A program made the position numbers and the translations under genes. Shown here piece by piece: positions 1-6,037 of a stretch of DNA of 6,240 bases. This DNA comes from Pseudomonadota bacterium (GTDB lineage Bacteria; Pseudomonadota; Alphaproteobacteria; Rhizobiales; Devosiaceae): positions 1 through 6,240 of the forward strand of contig JAEWCE010000214.1 of the NCBI GenBank assembly GCA_023390785.1. Direction: 5' to 3'. Position 1 is the stretch's first letter, and every line of letters begins with the position of its first letter. The notes below the pieces were generated by a model. The model saw nothing but the letters and a program-made list of their open reading frames with translations. It searched no databases and was not told where the DNA came from.

Positions 1-311
1 ACATTCAGACCCAGCTCGAGGAACTCGGCCACAAGGTTTCCGCCGCGGCGGCCGTTGCCGAAGCGGCGGCCATCCTGCAGAGCGAGAGTGTCGATGTCGC
101 CATTGTCGATTGGCATTTGCGCGATGAGATCAGCGCTCCACTCATCGATCTGCTGAAGCACCGTCAGATACCGTTCGTCGTCTGCTCGGCGTCGGCCCTG
201 GAGGAGTTGGCCAACCTGTTCCCCACCGCCCCGATCCTGCTGAAACCCTTTGGGGCGGACGATCTCCTCGGCGTGCTGGAGCGCGTAGTAGATAGTGAGC
301 GCCTACATTGA
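1..311 (+). CDS. Response regulator receiver domain, C-terminal part (5' end outside window)
   Basis: The reading frame is open from base 3 to the TGA at 309-311 and gives 102 residues. It shows the second to fifth strands of a CheY-like receiver. The hydrophobic strand ending VDVAIVDW places the phospho-acceptor Asp at visible residue 36. The VVCSAS strand supplies the switch Ser (about residue 62), and ILLKPF supplies the conserved Lys (residue 81) before the usual Pro. The final helix ends the protein, so no output domain follows. It is therefore either a stand-alone receiver of about 120-130 residues or the C-terminal receiver of a hybrid histidine kinase; the window cannot decide, because the N-terminal acidic pair lies upstream. 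Such proteins take a phosphoryl group from a histidine kinase in the cytoplasm. The next gene overlaps its stop codon, which suggests co-translation. Confidence 0.85.
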   Translation, partial: IQTQLEELGHKVSAAAAVAEAAAILQSESVDVAIVDWHLRDEISAPLIDLLKHRQIPFVVCSASALEELANLFPTAPILLKPFGADDLLGVLERVVDSERLH

Positions 312-649
312 CGGTCGAGCCTGACGCGGGCCCAACACGGCAGCGCGCCACCAACCGCAACATCCTCGCACTCCGCCGGGCACGGCAGCTCGCGGCTCCG
401 TTCCAAAAGCGCATCGGTCCCTGGCAGGAGCGCCTCGCGCACCTTCGAACGCTGAGACTATTCCATCCGGAGCGAGATGTTCGCGCTCAAGCGGCGGATC
501 TTCTGCCGCTGGTGGTCGCCGCACGGATCGAACTCGAGGCGGTAGTCACCGAGCTCGAAGACGACGTGCTGGCGCAACAAAGTTCCATCGCCTCGCTTCG
601 AGAGGCGCTGTCGCGCCTGTGCAACGAGCTTCAGGACTTGCAGCGGTGA
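308..649 (+). CDS. Small hypothetical protein with helical C-terminal half, coupled to the receiver gene
   Basis: This 113-residue protein is not recognised. It starts at a TTG whose last two bases form part of the receiver's TGA stop (a TTGA overlap). In-frame stops lie just upstream at 293-298, and no other ATG, GTG or TTG lies close by, so this is the only reasonable start. No strong ribosome binding site precedes it, which fits translational coupling. Residues 1-60 are basic and Arg-rich. Residues from about 70 to 112 have regularly spaced Leu, Val and Ile among Glu, Asp, Arg and Gln, as in an amphipathic helix or short coiled coil. There is no signal peptide or membrane segment. Position suggests a partner of the phospho-relay, but that is inference. 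An antisense open frame covers part of it (458-814), so coding status is likely rather than certain. Confidence 0.55.
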   Translation: MTVEPDAGPTRQRATNRNILALRRARQLAAPFQKRIGPWQERLAHLRTLRLFHPERDVRAQAADLLPLVVAARIELEAVVTELEDDVLAQQSSIASLREALSRLCNELQDLQR

Positions 650-656
650 TGTGCGT

Positions 657-669
657 TGCGCCGTGCGCA
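657..669. other. Small hairpin between convergent genes
   Basis: TGCGC, a 3-nt loop, and GCGCA form a perfect 5-bp stem in the 25-bp gap between two convergent genes. The position would suit a bidirectional terminator, but the stem is short and no T-run follows on either strand, so this is only a weak candidate. Confidence 0.2.
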
Positions 670-674
670 GGTTC

Positions 675-920
675 TCAGGCGGCTCGCAGAACGCGCTCCA
701 TTGGATATTCCGCGGCGTCGTAAAGAGCGCGGATTGCCTTGCCTTCAAACCGGGCACCGTCGACGACGAGAAACGTTCCGATGAGCCATTCGGCCGGCAT
801 GTCCTCGATGGCATAGCGAATTGCCTCGGCGGCCGTCCCGAAACGGCGGTAGCGTGCCAGCGACTTGGCGAACCGCCGGCTGGGGAACAGTTCTGCCGGG
901 GCAGTGTAATTCATAGGCAT
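675..920 (-). CDS. Small hypothetical protein, paralog of its upstream neighbour
   Basis: This 81-residue cytoplasmic protein has no function I can name. The ATG at 920 is preceded by AGGAG with a 7-nt gap, which favours it over the ATG at 914 that forms an ATGA overlap with the upstream gene's stop. Visible features are an AELF segment near residue 9, a central RRFGTAAEAIRYAIED helix (about 25-40), a predicted strand around 48-54, and an ALYDAAEYPMER end (about 65-76). The same order of elements recurs in the adjacent gene (AELY, RAFTSAAKALRFAIEE, ALYRSRGYPFTR), so the two are diverged tandem copies. Tight overlap implies one transcript, possibly read through from the cold shock gene upstream. 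I have the impression that similar small proteins occur in rhizobial genomes, but I cannot attach a family name. Confidence 0.75.
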   Translation of the reverse strand: MPMNYTAPAELFPSRRFAKSLARYRRFGTAAEAIRYAIEDMPAEWLIGTFLVVDGARFEGKAIRALYDAAEYPMERVLRAA

Positions 921-1183
921 CGCTCAACTCCTGTTGTAACATCGTTCTTGCGCGTGAACGGGTAACCCCTGCTGCGATAGAGGGCGAGCATGTCGGCGCG
1001 GGCGAACGTCTTTGCTCCCACCGCCAGCCGTGCTCCCCGCAGGCTCACCGGTGCCGCTTCCTCGATTGCGAAGCGCAGGGCCTTGGCGGCGCTTGTGAAA
1101 GCGCGCGGCCCCTGCGCCATTGCAGTCTGCTTGTCGCTTCCGAGATACAACTCGGCTGCGACGTGAAAATCATGTTTGGTCAT
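911..1183 (-). CDS. Small hypothetical protein, first of two tandem paralogs
   Basis: This is a 90-residue protein of unknown function. The frame stays open further upstream to 1264, but the ATG at 1183 is preferred. It is preceded by AAAGA at a 6-nt gap, its residues align with the start of the neighbouring paralog, and the upstream extension is Pro/Gly/Arg-rich with no resemblance to that paralog. The conserved part runs from AELYLG (about residue 10) through RAFTSAAKALRFAIEE (27-42) to ALYRSRGYPFTR (67-78). The last 12 residues are extra and overlap the ribosome binding site and start of the next gene. No signal peptide or membrane segment is visible. It lies about 100 bp downstream of the cold shock gene on the same strand, so co-expression with it is possible but not shown. 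Confidence 0.72.
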   Translation of the reverse strand: MTKHDFHVAAELYLGSDKQTAMAQGPRAFTSAAKALRFAIEEAAPVSLRGARLAVGAKTFARADMLALYRSRGYPFTRKNDVTTGVERCL

Positions 1184-1248
1184 TGGTACTCTTTGGGGGG
1201 TTCCTCGACCGGGCCGAGACTTGCTCGCCGCGCCGGGAGGTGAAGTGC

Positions 1249-1273
1249 CGGGCGCGCAAAGCATGCGCGCCCG
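1249..1273 (-). terminator. Strong GC hairpin just after the cold shock gene, without a T-run
   Basis: CGGGCGCGCA and TGCGCGCCCG form a perfect 10-bp stem around a 5-nt loop, starting 10 nt after the cold shock stop codon at 1283. The place and strength suit transcription termination or 3' end protection of the mRNA. No T-run follows on the - strand, so it is not a textbook intrinsic terminator and read-through to the genes starting at 1183 is possible. Confidence 0.4.
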
Positions 1274-1282
1274 TTCGAAAGG

Positions 1283-1489
1283 CTAGAGAGCGCGAAGGTT
1301 GGCGGCCGAGGCCCGGCCGTCGCGGCCGGTCTCCAGCTCGTAGGACAACTTCTGGCCTTCGTAGAGGCTCGGCAGTCCGGCGCGCTCGACCGCCGAGATA
1401 TGAACGAAGGTGTCCTTCGAGCCATCGTCGGGCTGGATGAAGCCGAAACCCTTGGTGCTGTTGAAGAATTTTACGGTGCCATTGGTCAT
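1283..1489 (-). CDS. Cold shock protein, CspA family
   Basis: The 68-residue product is a single cold shock domain, the normal family length. It opens MTNGTVKFFN and carries the RNP1 nucleic-acid binding motif KGFGFI at residues 13-18. The RNP2-like TFVHIS follows at 27-32, with Thr where Val is common. Both motifs sit on adjacent strands of an OB-fold barrel that binds single-stranded RNA or DNA. Members act as RNA chaperones in cold or stationary phase, or as general expression factors. The frame is open upstream to 1597, but the ATG at 1489 is where cold shock homology begins, with a weak AAAGA 6 nt before it. The probable promoter lies about 150 nt upstream, leaving a long leader as in many cspA genes. 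Several paralogs per genome are usual, so no specific symbol is given. Confidence 0.95.
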   Translation of the reverse strand: MTNGTVKFFNSTKGFGFIQPDDGSKDTFVHISAVERAGLPSLYEGQKLSYELETGRDGRASAANLRAL

Positions 1490-1648
1490 GGTGGGTCTTT
1501 CGTGAGGTGACGGCTGAGGATCGTGATCGCAAAGCGTCGGTTCCGCGCCTGCGACATACAGGGGCGGGTCTAAACGTTCGGAGATCAAGGGAACCAAGCA
1601 GCCGGCAAACCGGCGATCAGAGCCATGAGGCTGAAACGTATGGAGTGC
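1490..1648 (-). promoter_or_regulatory. Probable long 5' leader of the cold shock mRNA
   Basis: If transcription starts about 7 nt after the -10 box at 1649-1654, the mRNA has roughly 150 untranslated bases before the start at 1489. Long structured leaders that refold with temperature are known for Escherichia coli cspA; here the likeness is only in length. One small hairpin is visible (GCCGG, 4-nt loop, CCGGC, at 1601-1614). Confidence 0.35.
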
Positions 1649-1650
1649 AT
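1585..1650 (-). CDS. Possible 21-residue leader peptide upstream of the cold shock gene
   Basis: An ATG at 1650 is preceded by AAGGA with an 8-nt gap and opens a 21-codon frame ending in TGA at 1585-1587. The peptide begins MHSIRFSLMALIAG and is hydrophobic after a short basic start, resembling a tiny membrane peptide or a truncated signal peptide. It conflicts with the promoter call at 1649-1677, because a transcript starting after that -10 box would lack this ATG. A shorter version from the in-frame ATG at 1626 would remain. It may well be chance. Confidence 0.15.
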   Translation of the reverse strand: MHSIRFSLMALIAGLPAAWFP

Positions 1651-1677
1651 GTAGGTGGTCCTTGCAGATTATGCAAG
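1649..1677 (-). promoter_or_regulatory. Probable promoter of the cold shock gene
   Basis: On the - strand CTTGCA (1672-1677) is followed after exactly 17 nt by CTACAT (1649-1654). This closely resembles the housekeeping promoter pattern of alphaproteobacteria (CTTGAC, 17 nt, CTATAT). It points at the cold shock gene and lies 28 nt after the end of the preceding operon, so it would let that gene be expressed independently. Confidence 0.5.
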
Positions 1678-1678
1678 G
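1660..1678. promoter_or_regulatory. Inverted repeat covering the -35 box (possible operator or hairpin)
   Basis: CCTTGCA and TGCAAGG are perfect 7-bp arms around a 5-nt spacer. The repeat overlaps the proposed -35 box and lies 27 nt beyond the stop of the DUF4432 gene. It could be a binding site for a dimeric regulator of the cold shock promoter, or a weak hairpin at the operon end. No T-run follows on the - strand. Confidence 0.3.
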
Positions 1679-1704
1679 GAAAGCTTTGGCGGCGGTCTGC
1701 GCGG

Positions 1705-2658
1705 TCAGGCGCCCGAGAATGAAATCCGGACCTCGTAGTCCACCCCTTCGCCCGGTTGCAGAATTCTCCGAGCGTCAGTCCCAACGTCCGCATCGCGCGC
1801 GGTCGAGCACGGCTCAATTGCGAGAACGCCGACCCCGGGACGCAGGTCGTGCCATATCTGCACGAAAGGAAGGGTCTTCGCCGAAAAGGATACGGACAGC
1901 TCGACGTCGCTTTGATCGTGCAGCGGGGTTTGCAGCACCACGCTGGCCCCATCGTCCTGACCGCAAGAGTAGCATTCCACTGCAGGTTGCGCGTTCGCGT
2001 CCGGGAGTTCGACGGGCCCCAGGATGTCGCGTGCACCCAGCCGGACCCTGCTGCCTGACGCAATGGCGGGGTAGCCGAAATTGAAATGATAGAGGATGGC
2101 GTGAGGCGTCGGGTCTGGGCCGAGATTGTCGACACGATCGCGGATGACCAACGAGGCTCCGCCAATCGGGCTCTCGATCCTGCGGGTGAGGCGGAGACAT
2201 TCTTTGCCATAGGCCGCTTGCACGGCCTCCCCTGCGCAGTAGAGCAGAGGGCCGGTGCGGTCCCAATCCTCTCCCTGCGCCAGCAGCCGTGCCGGCGTGC
2301 CAGGCAGCCGGCCGTGAAGCGGCGCGCCGCCGGCGGGCTGGCGCGTGTGTTCCAGACCGCAGGTGACGAGTAAGCCCGAAAAGCTGCGATTGAAGCCGGT
2401 GCCGTTCTCGCTATCGGCGTCAGTCAGGTGCGGGCTTCGAAGTCCGCCCGGGGATTGCCAGGCGACAGGCACGCCACGATAGCTCAGCCAGCCGATGTCC
2501 ATCGCACGGTCGGGCAGGACCAGGAATTCCAGGCCCCCGCCGGTCGAAAACAGCAATGCACGCTGGCCGCGCTCGGCGCCGTCGTCAAGGATCAGCGGAC
2601 GCACGGAGGCGTATTGGCGTAGATCGCCGACCAAGGGCCGGAGGTTTTCGGCCTTCAT
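1705..2658 (-). CDS. DUF4432 / aldose 1-epimerase-like protein
   Basis: This 317-residue protein matches my knowledge of the DUF4432 group of galactose-mutarotase-like proteins. It shows GLEFLVLPDRAMDIG at residues 42-56, RSFSGLLVTCGLEH (91-104) and LHGRLP (114-119). LYHFNFGYP follows at 189-197 and IEPC at 281-284. By analogy with mutarotases, His115 or His191 and Glu282 are candidate acid and base residues at the sugar C1. Mutarotases interconvert alpha and beta anomers; the substrate of this group is not established. There is no signal peptide, so it should act in the cytoplasm. Its ATG overlaps the sulfatase stop as ATGA, so the two are translated together, with the sulfatase presumably releasing a sugar this protein handles. 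It is the last gene of the transport operon. Confidence 0.85.
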   Translation of the reverse strand: MKAENLRPLVGDLRQYASVRPLILDDGAERGQRALLFSTGGGLEFLVLPDRAMDIGWLSYRGVPVAWQSPGGLRSPHLTDADSENGTGFNRSFSGLLVTCGLEHTRQPAGGAPLHGRLPGTPARLLAQGEDWDRTGPLLYCAGEAVQAAYGKECLRLTRRIESPIGGASLVIRDRVDNLGPDPTPHAILYHFNFGYPAIASGSRVRLGARDILGPVELPDANAQPAVECYSCGQDDGASVVLQTPLHDQSDVELSVSFSAKTLPFVQIWHDLRPGVGVLAIEPCSTARDADVGTDARRILQPGEGVDYEVRISFSGA

Positions 2659-4193
2659 GCCTGGGTCGCCTGTTGCGCACCCGGGGGTGAGAGCCCCAGG
2701 CGGGAAAAAGCTTCTGCCGGCGCATCGTTGGTCCGCATCAGCCCAGCCATCAGCTGCCGGAGGCGCGCCTCGACCAGTGGGTCAGACATCGGATGCTGCT
2801 GGCCAGGGTCCGAGGACAGGTCGTAGAGGCGCGTATCGCTCTCGAGCAGCGCGCCAGGACCATAGTTGTTGTACATGGGCGAGCGGTCGGTGACCGCCAC
2901 CTTGAGCAGCGGCACCCCTTTGGAGAACGAGAAGGGTGCCGCGAGCGTGGCGGTGCTCAGCTCCTCCGGCGAGAACGGCTCCCAGATGTGGGTGGGCATG
3001 ACCGTGTATTGGTAGATTTCCTGCCTCGCCAAATCCTCCGGGAACAGGTGATAGGTGTAGCGGCCGTCGGTGATGTTGACCGCTCCGCCAAAGTATCCGA
3101 ACAGCGCTGCCTCGCGCCGCTGCTCGCCGCATCGCATGGACAGCAGCGAGAACCCCTCCATCTCGGGTGCGTTGGGCACGCCGTAGAGATCCAGGAAGGT
3201 TTCCGCGACATCCAGCGACTGGGTGAGAGACGAGGTCCGGGTCCCGTCGAGCTCGGTGGCGCGTGGGTCGTGCACGAACAACGGGATATGCACGATCTCC
3301 TCGTACATGTTCATGCGGTTCTTGGCCCAGAAGTCGTGCTCGCCAAGAAGGAAGCCGTGATCGGTGGTCACCACCAGGGCGGTGTCCTTCCACATATCGT
3401 GCGCATCAAAGTAATCGAGCAGCTCGCCGAGCAGGGAGTCGCACATGGCCACCACTGCATAATAGTTCGCCCGCAGCTCCTCGCACTCGTCGGGGAGTTC
3501 GTCGACGCGCCCGTATCTTGGCCAGTCGCGGATGGGACCGTTCCAGCCGGTTCGGAACGCATCCTTGAAGCGCGCCGGCGCGGTGAATGGCTCGTGCGGA
3601 TCGAACGTTTCGAGCTGCAGCAGCCAGTTGTCGGCGCCGCGGTTGAGGTCGAGGAAGTCGAAGGCCCGGGCAAAGCACTGGACCGAGGGAAAGTCCTTCT
3701 CCTCCTTGATGAACTGCCGGTTGACGATGTTCTGGCGCTGATAATTTCGCGCTTCTGTCGAGAACTGGCGCTCGTGGTACATTTCGCGCAGGCGTTCCCA
3801 GTGCGGCTGCACCATCGCCTTCCAGGCGTCACCCTCCTGGCCGCGCACGAAGTCGAAACTGTCGTACCGGTTGTGGTAGGTCGCGCCACCATCTTCGAAA
3901 TAGTGGAAGTGGTCGGTCACGAGGTGGCTGTAGACACCGGCCTTGTGCAGCAGTTCGGGGAACGCGTTGTCGAACGGCTCCAGCGGCCCCCAGCTCCGGT
4001 GGAGAAAGCTGAGGCGCCCAGTCAGCATGTCGCGCCGGGCCGGCATGCACGGCAGGCTGCCGGCGTAGTGACGATCGAAAACCACCGAGCGCTTGGCGAG
4101 CCGGTCGAAATTGGGCGTGGGAATTCGGGTGCCGCCGTAACAGCCGAGCATGAGACGATTGAGCGAGTCGAAAAGCACGAAAACGGTTCGCAA
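2655..4193 (-). CDS. Cytoplasmic sulfatase, formylglycine (Cys) type
   Basis: The 512-residue product is an S1-family sulfatase of the alkaline phosphatase superfamily, hydrolysing sulfate or related esters. Cys49 lies in CMPAR, the CxPxR signature whose Cys is oxidised to formylglycine by a separate enzyme not seen here. Metal-site candidates are Asp9 near the start and Asp278-His279 in TTDHGFLLGEH; DPHEPF (198-203) and Lys291 are other likely active-site positions. The usual second N-terminal acidic ligand is replaced by Ser10 (FDSLNR). The start is a TTG at 4193 preceded by GGAG with a 7-nt gap, and the first strand of the fold (VFVLFDS) begins at residue 4. There is therefore no signal peptide and the enzyme stays in the cytoplasm, so its substrate must be imported, which fits the transporter genes before it. 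A phosphonate or phosphodiester substrate cannot be excluded, since relatives are promiscuous. Confidence 0.92.
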   Translation of the reverse strand: MRTVFVLFDSLNRLMLGCYGGTRIPTPNFDRLAKRSVVFDRHYAGSLPCMPARRDMLTGRLSFLHRSWGPLEPFDNAFPELLHKAGVYSHLVTDHFHYFEDGGATYHNRYDSFDFVRGQEGDAWKAMVQPHWERLREMYHERQFSTEARNYQRQNIVNRQFIKEEKDFPSVQCFARAFDFLDLNRGADNWLLQLETFDPHEPFTAPARFKDAFRTGWNGPIRDWPRYGRVDELPDECEELRANYYAVVAMCDSLLGELLDYFDAHDMWKDTALVVTTDHGFLLGEHDFWAKNRMNMYEEIVHIPLFVHDPRATELDGTRTSSLTQSLDVAETFLDLYGVPNAPEMEGFSLLSMRCGEQRREAALFGYFGGAVNITDGRYTYHLFPEDLARQEIYQYTVMPTHIWEPFSPEELSTATLAAPFSFSKGVPLLKVAVTDRSPMYNNYGPGALLESDTRLYDLSSDPGQQHPMSDPLVEARLRQLMAGLMRTNDAPAEAFSRLGLSPPGAQQATQA

Positions 4194-4265
4194 GAGATTA
4201 CTCCCGATCTTTGCGGCGGCAGGCGAGGGTGGGGGCCGGTCGATGTTGTCGAGTAAAACAGCGGT

Positions 4266-5099
4266 CTATTTGAGCGCCCCCGTCGTCAAACCCCGCACGA
4301 TATAGCGCTGCCCGATCAGCAACAGGACGAGGGCAGGCAAGATCGAGAGCGACGCAGCTGCGGCCATCTGGGTGTATTGAATCTGGAAATCCTGGGCGAA
4401 CTTCGAGATCGCCACCGGCACCGTGGCGGTCTCGCGGCCGGTGAGGTTGAGGGCCACGGCGAATTCGTTCCAGCTGAAGACGAAGCAAAGCACCGTCGTT
4501 GCCGCCAGGCCCGGCGCGATGATCGGCACGACGATGCGCCAGAACAGCGTCGCTCCGTCGGCACCATCGATGCGCGCTGCTTCGACGAGTTCCTGGGGAA
4601 CATCACGGGTGAAGACGCTCATCAGCCAGACTGCCATGGGCAGGTTGAGCGTTGCATGCGCGAGGATCAGCCCGGCAAACGTGTTGTCGAGATGCACGGC
4701 GCGCTCCATGGTGAACCAGGCGCTGGCGAGCGCGACAGGCGGGATCATCTGGAAGACGAGGGCCCAGCCGAGGAAGAGATGCCGCACCCAGCCCGGCCAA
4801 TCGAGCCGCTCCAGCGACCAGGCCGCCAGTGTGCCGGCGAGAACGCAGAGCGCCGTCGACAGCAGACCGACGATAAACGAGCTGCGATAGTTCATCAGAA
4901 AGTCGGAAGTGGACGAAAACAGCACCTGCTGGAATGCGGCAAGCGTCGGCTGGAACAGCACCTGTCCGGTGAGGAGGGAAATCTGAGTGCGGAAGGCGGC
5001 CTCGGCGATCCACACGAGAGGGACCGCGACCACCAGCGCAGCGATGACAAGGATGCCGTAGATCGCCACGGCCTGCGGCTTGACCGACGCCGTGCTCAC
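4266..5099 (-). CDS. Carbohydrate ABC transporter permease, MalG type
   Basis: This 277-residue inner-membrane protein has about six membrane segments, near residues 10-32, 74-96, 107-130, 139-163, 188-208 and 246-265. The cytoplasmic EAA loop, which docks on the ATPase, reads EAARIDGADGATLFWRIVVP at 173-192. SWNEF at 209-213 is typical of MalG-type sugar permeases. The start is a GTG overlapping the stop of the upstream permease (GTGA). It is preceded by a strong GGAGGT at 5106-5111 with a 6-nt gap, so it can be translated on its own as well as by coupling. It should form the translocation pore as a heterodimer with that permease. The sulfatase follows after 72 nt that hold only its ribosome binding site. 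The sugar cannot be read from the sequence. Confidence 0.93.
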   Translation of the reverse strand: MSTASVKPQAVAIYGILVIAALVVAVPLVWIAEAAFRTQISLLTGQVLFQPTLAAFQQVLFSSTSDFLMNYRSSFIVGLLSTALCVLAGTLAAWSLERLDWPGWVRHLFLGWALVFQMIPPVALASAWFTMERAVHLDNTFAGLILAHATLNLPMAVWLMSVFTRDVPQELVEAARIDGADGATLFWRIVVPIIAPGLAATTVLCFVFSWNEFAVALNLTGRETATVPVAISKFAQDFQIQYTQMAAAASLSILPALVLLLIGQRYIVRGLTTGALK

Positions 5100-6028
5100 G
5101 CTGCCACCTCCCGGCGGCGGGCATTCAGGCCGAACACCAGAACCAGCGAAACAAAGAAGATGACAGCCACCGCGAGAGCCGCTCCGTACCCGACCTTGTT
5201 GTCGATGAAGAACCGCTGGTAGAGGGTGAAGCTGATCACCTGCGTGGCGGTGCCCGGACCGCCACCGGTCAGCAGGTAGACTTCGTCGAACACCTTGAGC
5301 GCGAGCACGAGCCGAAATGCTGCCGTGACGATGATGGTCGGAAACAGCAGCGGCAGGGTGATGTGCCAGAACTCCTGCCGGCGCGAGGCGCCGTCGATAC
5401 GGGACGCTTCGAAGACATCCTGCGGCAGCGATTCAATGCCGGCGAGGAGCAGCAGGAAGCAAAACGGCGTCCAGTGCCAGATATCCACCGCGATGACGGA
5501 GAGCAGCGCGGTGGCGCTGTCGCCCAGCCAGTCCTGCGGCGCTATGCCGATAAGCCTGAGGGCCTGGTTGAACAGGCCGAAATCGAAGTTGAACAGCAGC
5601 TTCCAGATCGCCCCGATCACGATGCCGGGGATCAGGATCGGCAGGATAAAGAAGGCACGGAAGAATACCTTCCCGCGGGAGATGCGGCTGACCAGGAGCG
5701 CCAGAACCAGCCCCAGGATCACCTGGCCAGCGACGGCGCCGACGGCGAACAGCAGTGTATTGACAATGCCCGCCGTGACGAGCGGGTCGGCCGGCAATTC
5801 GAGGTAGTGCTGGATACCTCTGAACGTCCAAGTGGACGTGCCCGCGGACCAACTCACGTCATTGAAGCTCGTCACGAGCAGATTCAGCAGCGGCAGCGCG
5901 CCAAGCGCGAGCATCAACAGAAACGCCGGGGCAAGCGAGCCCCAGCGCCATAGTCGATCGGCGTCTATGACCCGGCGCGTGTGCGCAAAAGCCGGTGTCG
6001 TCGCCAAGGTACCATCCCCGAAGGACAT
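5096..6028 (-). CDS. Carbohydrate ABC transporter permease, MalF/UgpA type
   Basis: This 310-residue inner-membrane protein has about six membrane segments, near residues 30-53, 87-112, 122-145, 172-198, 229-248 and 281-301. The ATPase-docking loop reads EASRIDGASRRQEFWHITLP at 207-226, and LTGGGPG at 253-259 is a common signature of this sugar permease group. It lies 9 nt after the solute-binding protein gene and overlaps the second permease by 4 nt, so the three are one transport unit. The ATG at 6028 has no clear ribosome binding site. A TTG at 6007 (residue 8) is preceded by GGGGA with a 7-nt gap and could be the true start, which would shorten the protein by seven residues without touching any domain. 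No ATPase gene is seen in the window. Confidence 0.93.
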   Translation of the reverse strand: MSFGDGTLATTPAFAHTRRVIDADRLWRWGSLAPAFLLMLALGALPLLNLLVTSFNDVSWSAGTSTWTFRGIQHYLELPADPLVTAGIVNTLLFAVGAVAGQVILGLVLALLVSRISRGKVFFRAFFILPILIPGIVIGAIWKLLFNFDFGLFNQALRLIGIAPQDWLGDSATALLSVIAVDIWHWTPFCFLLLLAGIESLPQDVFEASRIDGASRRQEFWHITLPLLFPTIIVTAAFRLVLALKVFDEVYLLTGGGPGTATQVISFTLYQRFFIDNKVGYGAALAVAVIFFVSLVLVFGLNARRREVAA

Positions 6029-6037
6029 CTGAGGCCG

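Noticed and set aside
458..814. - strand frame of 118 codons across the end of the small hypothetical gene
   Set aside because: It overlaps both the + strand gene coupled to the receiver and the well-supported gene ending at 675, and shows no motif. Its 5' part is the other-frame reading of a conserved paralog.
1184..1264. Upstream extension of the 90-residue protein to a start at 1264
   Set aside because: The extra 27 residues are Pro/Gly/Arg-rich, are read through the GC-rich intergenic hairpin region, and are absent from the paralog.
2793..4256. Open + strand frame of 487 codons opposite the sulfatase gene
   Set aside because: It is antisense to a protein with clear sulfatase motifs, has a Val/Glu/Arg/His-rich composition with no recognisable domain, and is explained by GC-rich codon bias on the other strand.
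4194..4265. Possible internal promoter before the sulfatase
   Set aside because: The 72-nt gap shows a ribosome binding site but no convincing -35/-10 pair, so the sulfatase is best read as part of the transporter operon.
4377..5222. Open + strand frame of 281 codons opposite the MalG-type permease
   Set aside because: It is extremely charged and low in hydrophobic order, lies antisense to a permease with an EAA loop, and runs across a gene junction; it is a shadow frame.
5363..5953. Open + strand frame of 196 codons opposite the MalF-type permease
   Set aside because: It is rich in Gln, Arg, Asp and Glu with no domain, as expected from the complement of membrane-segment codons.
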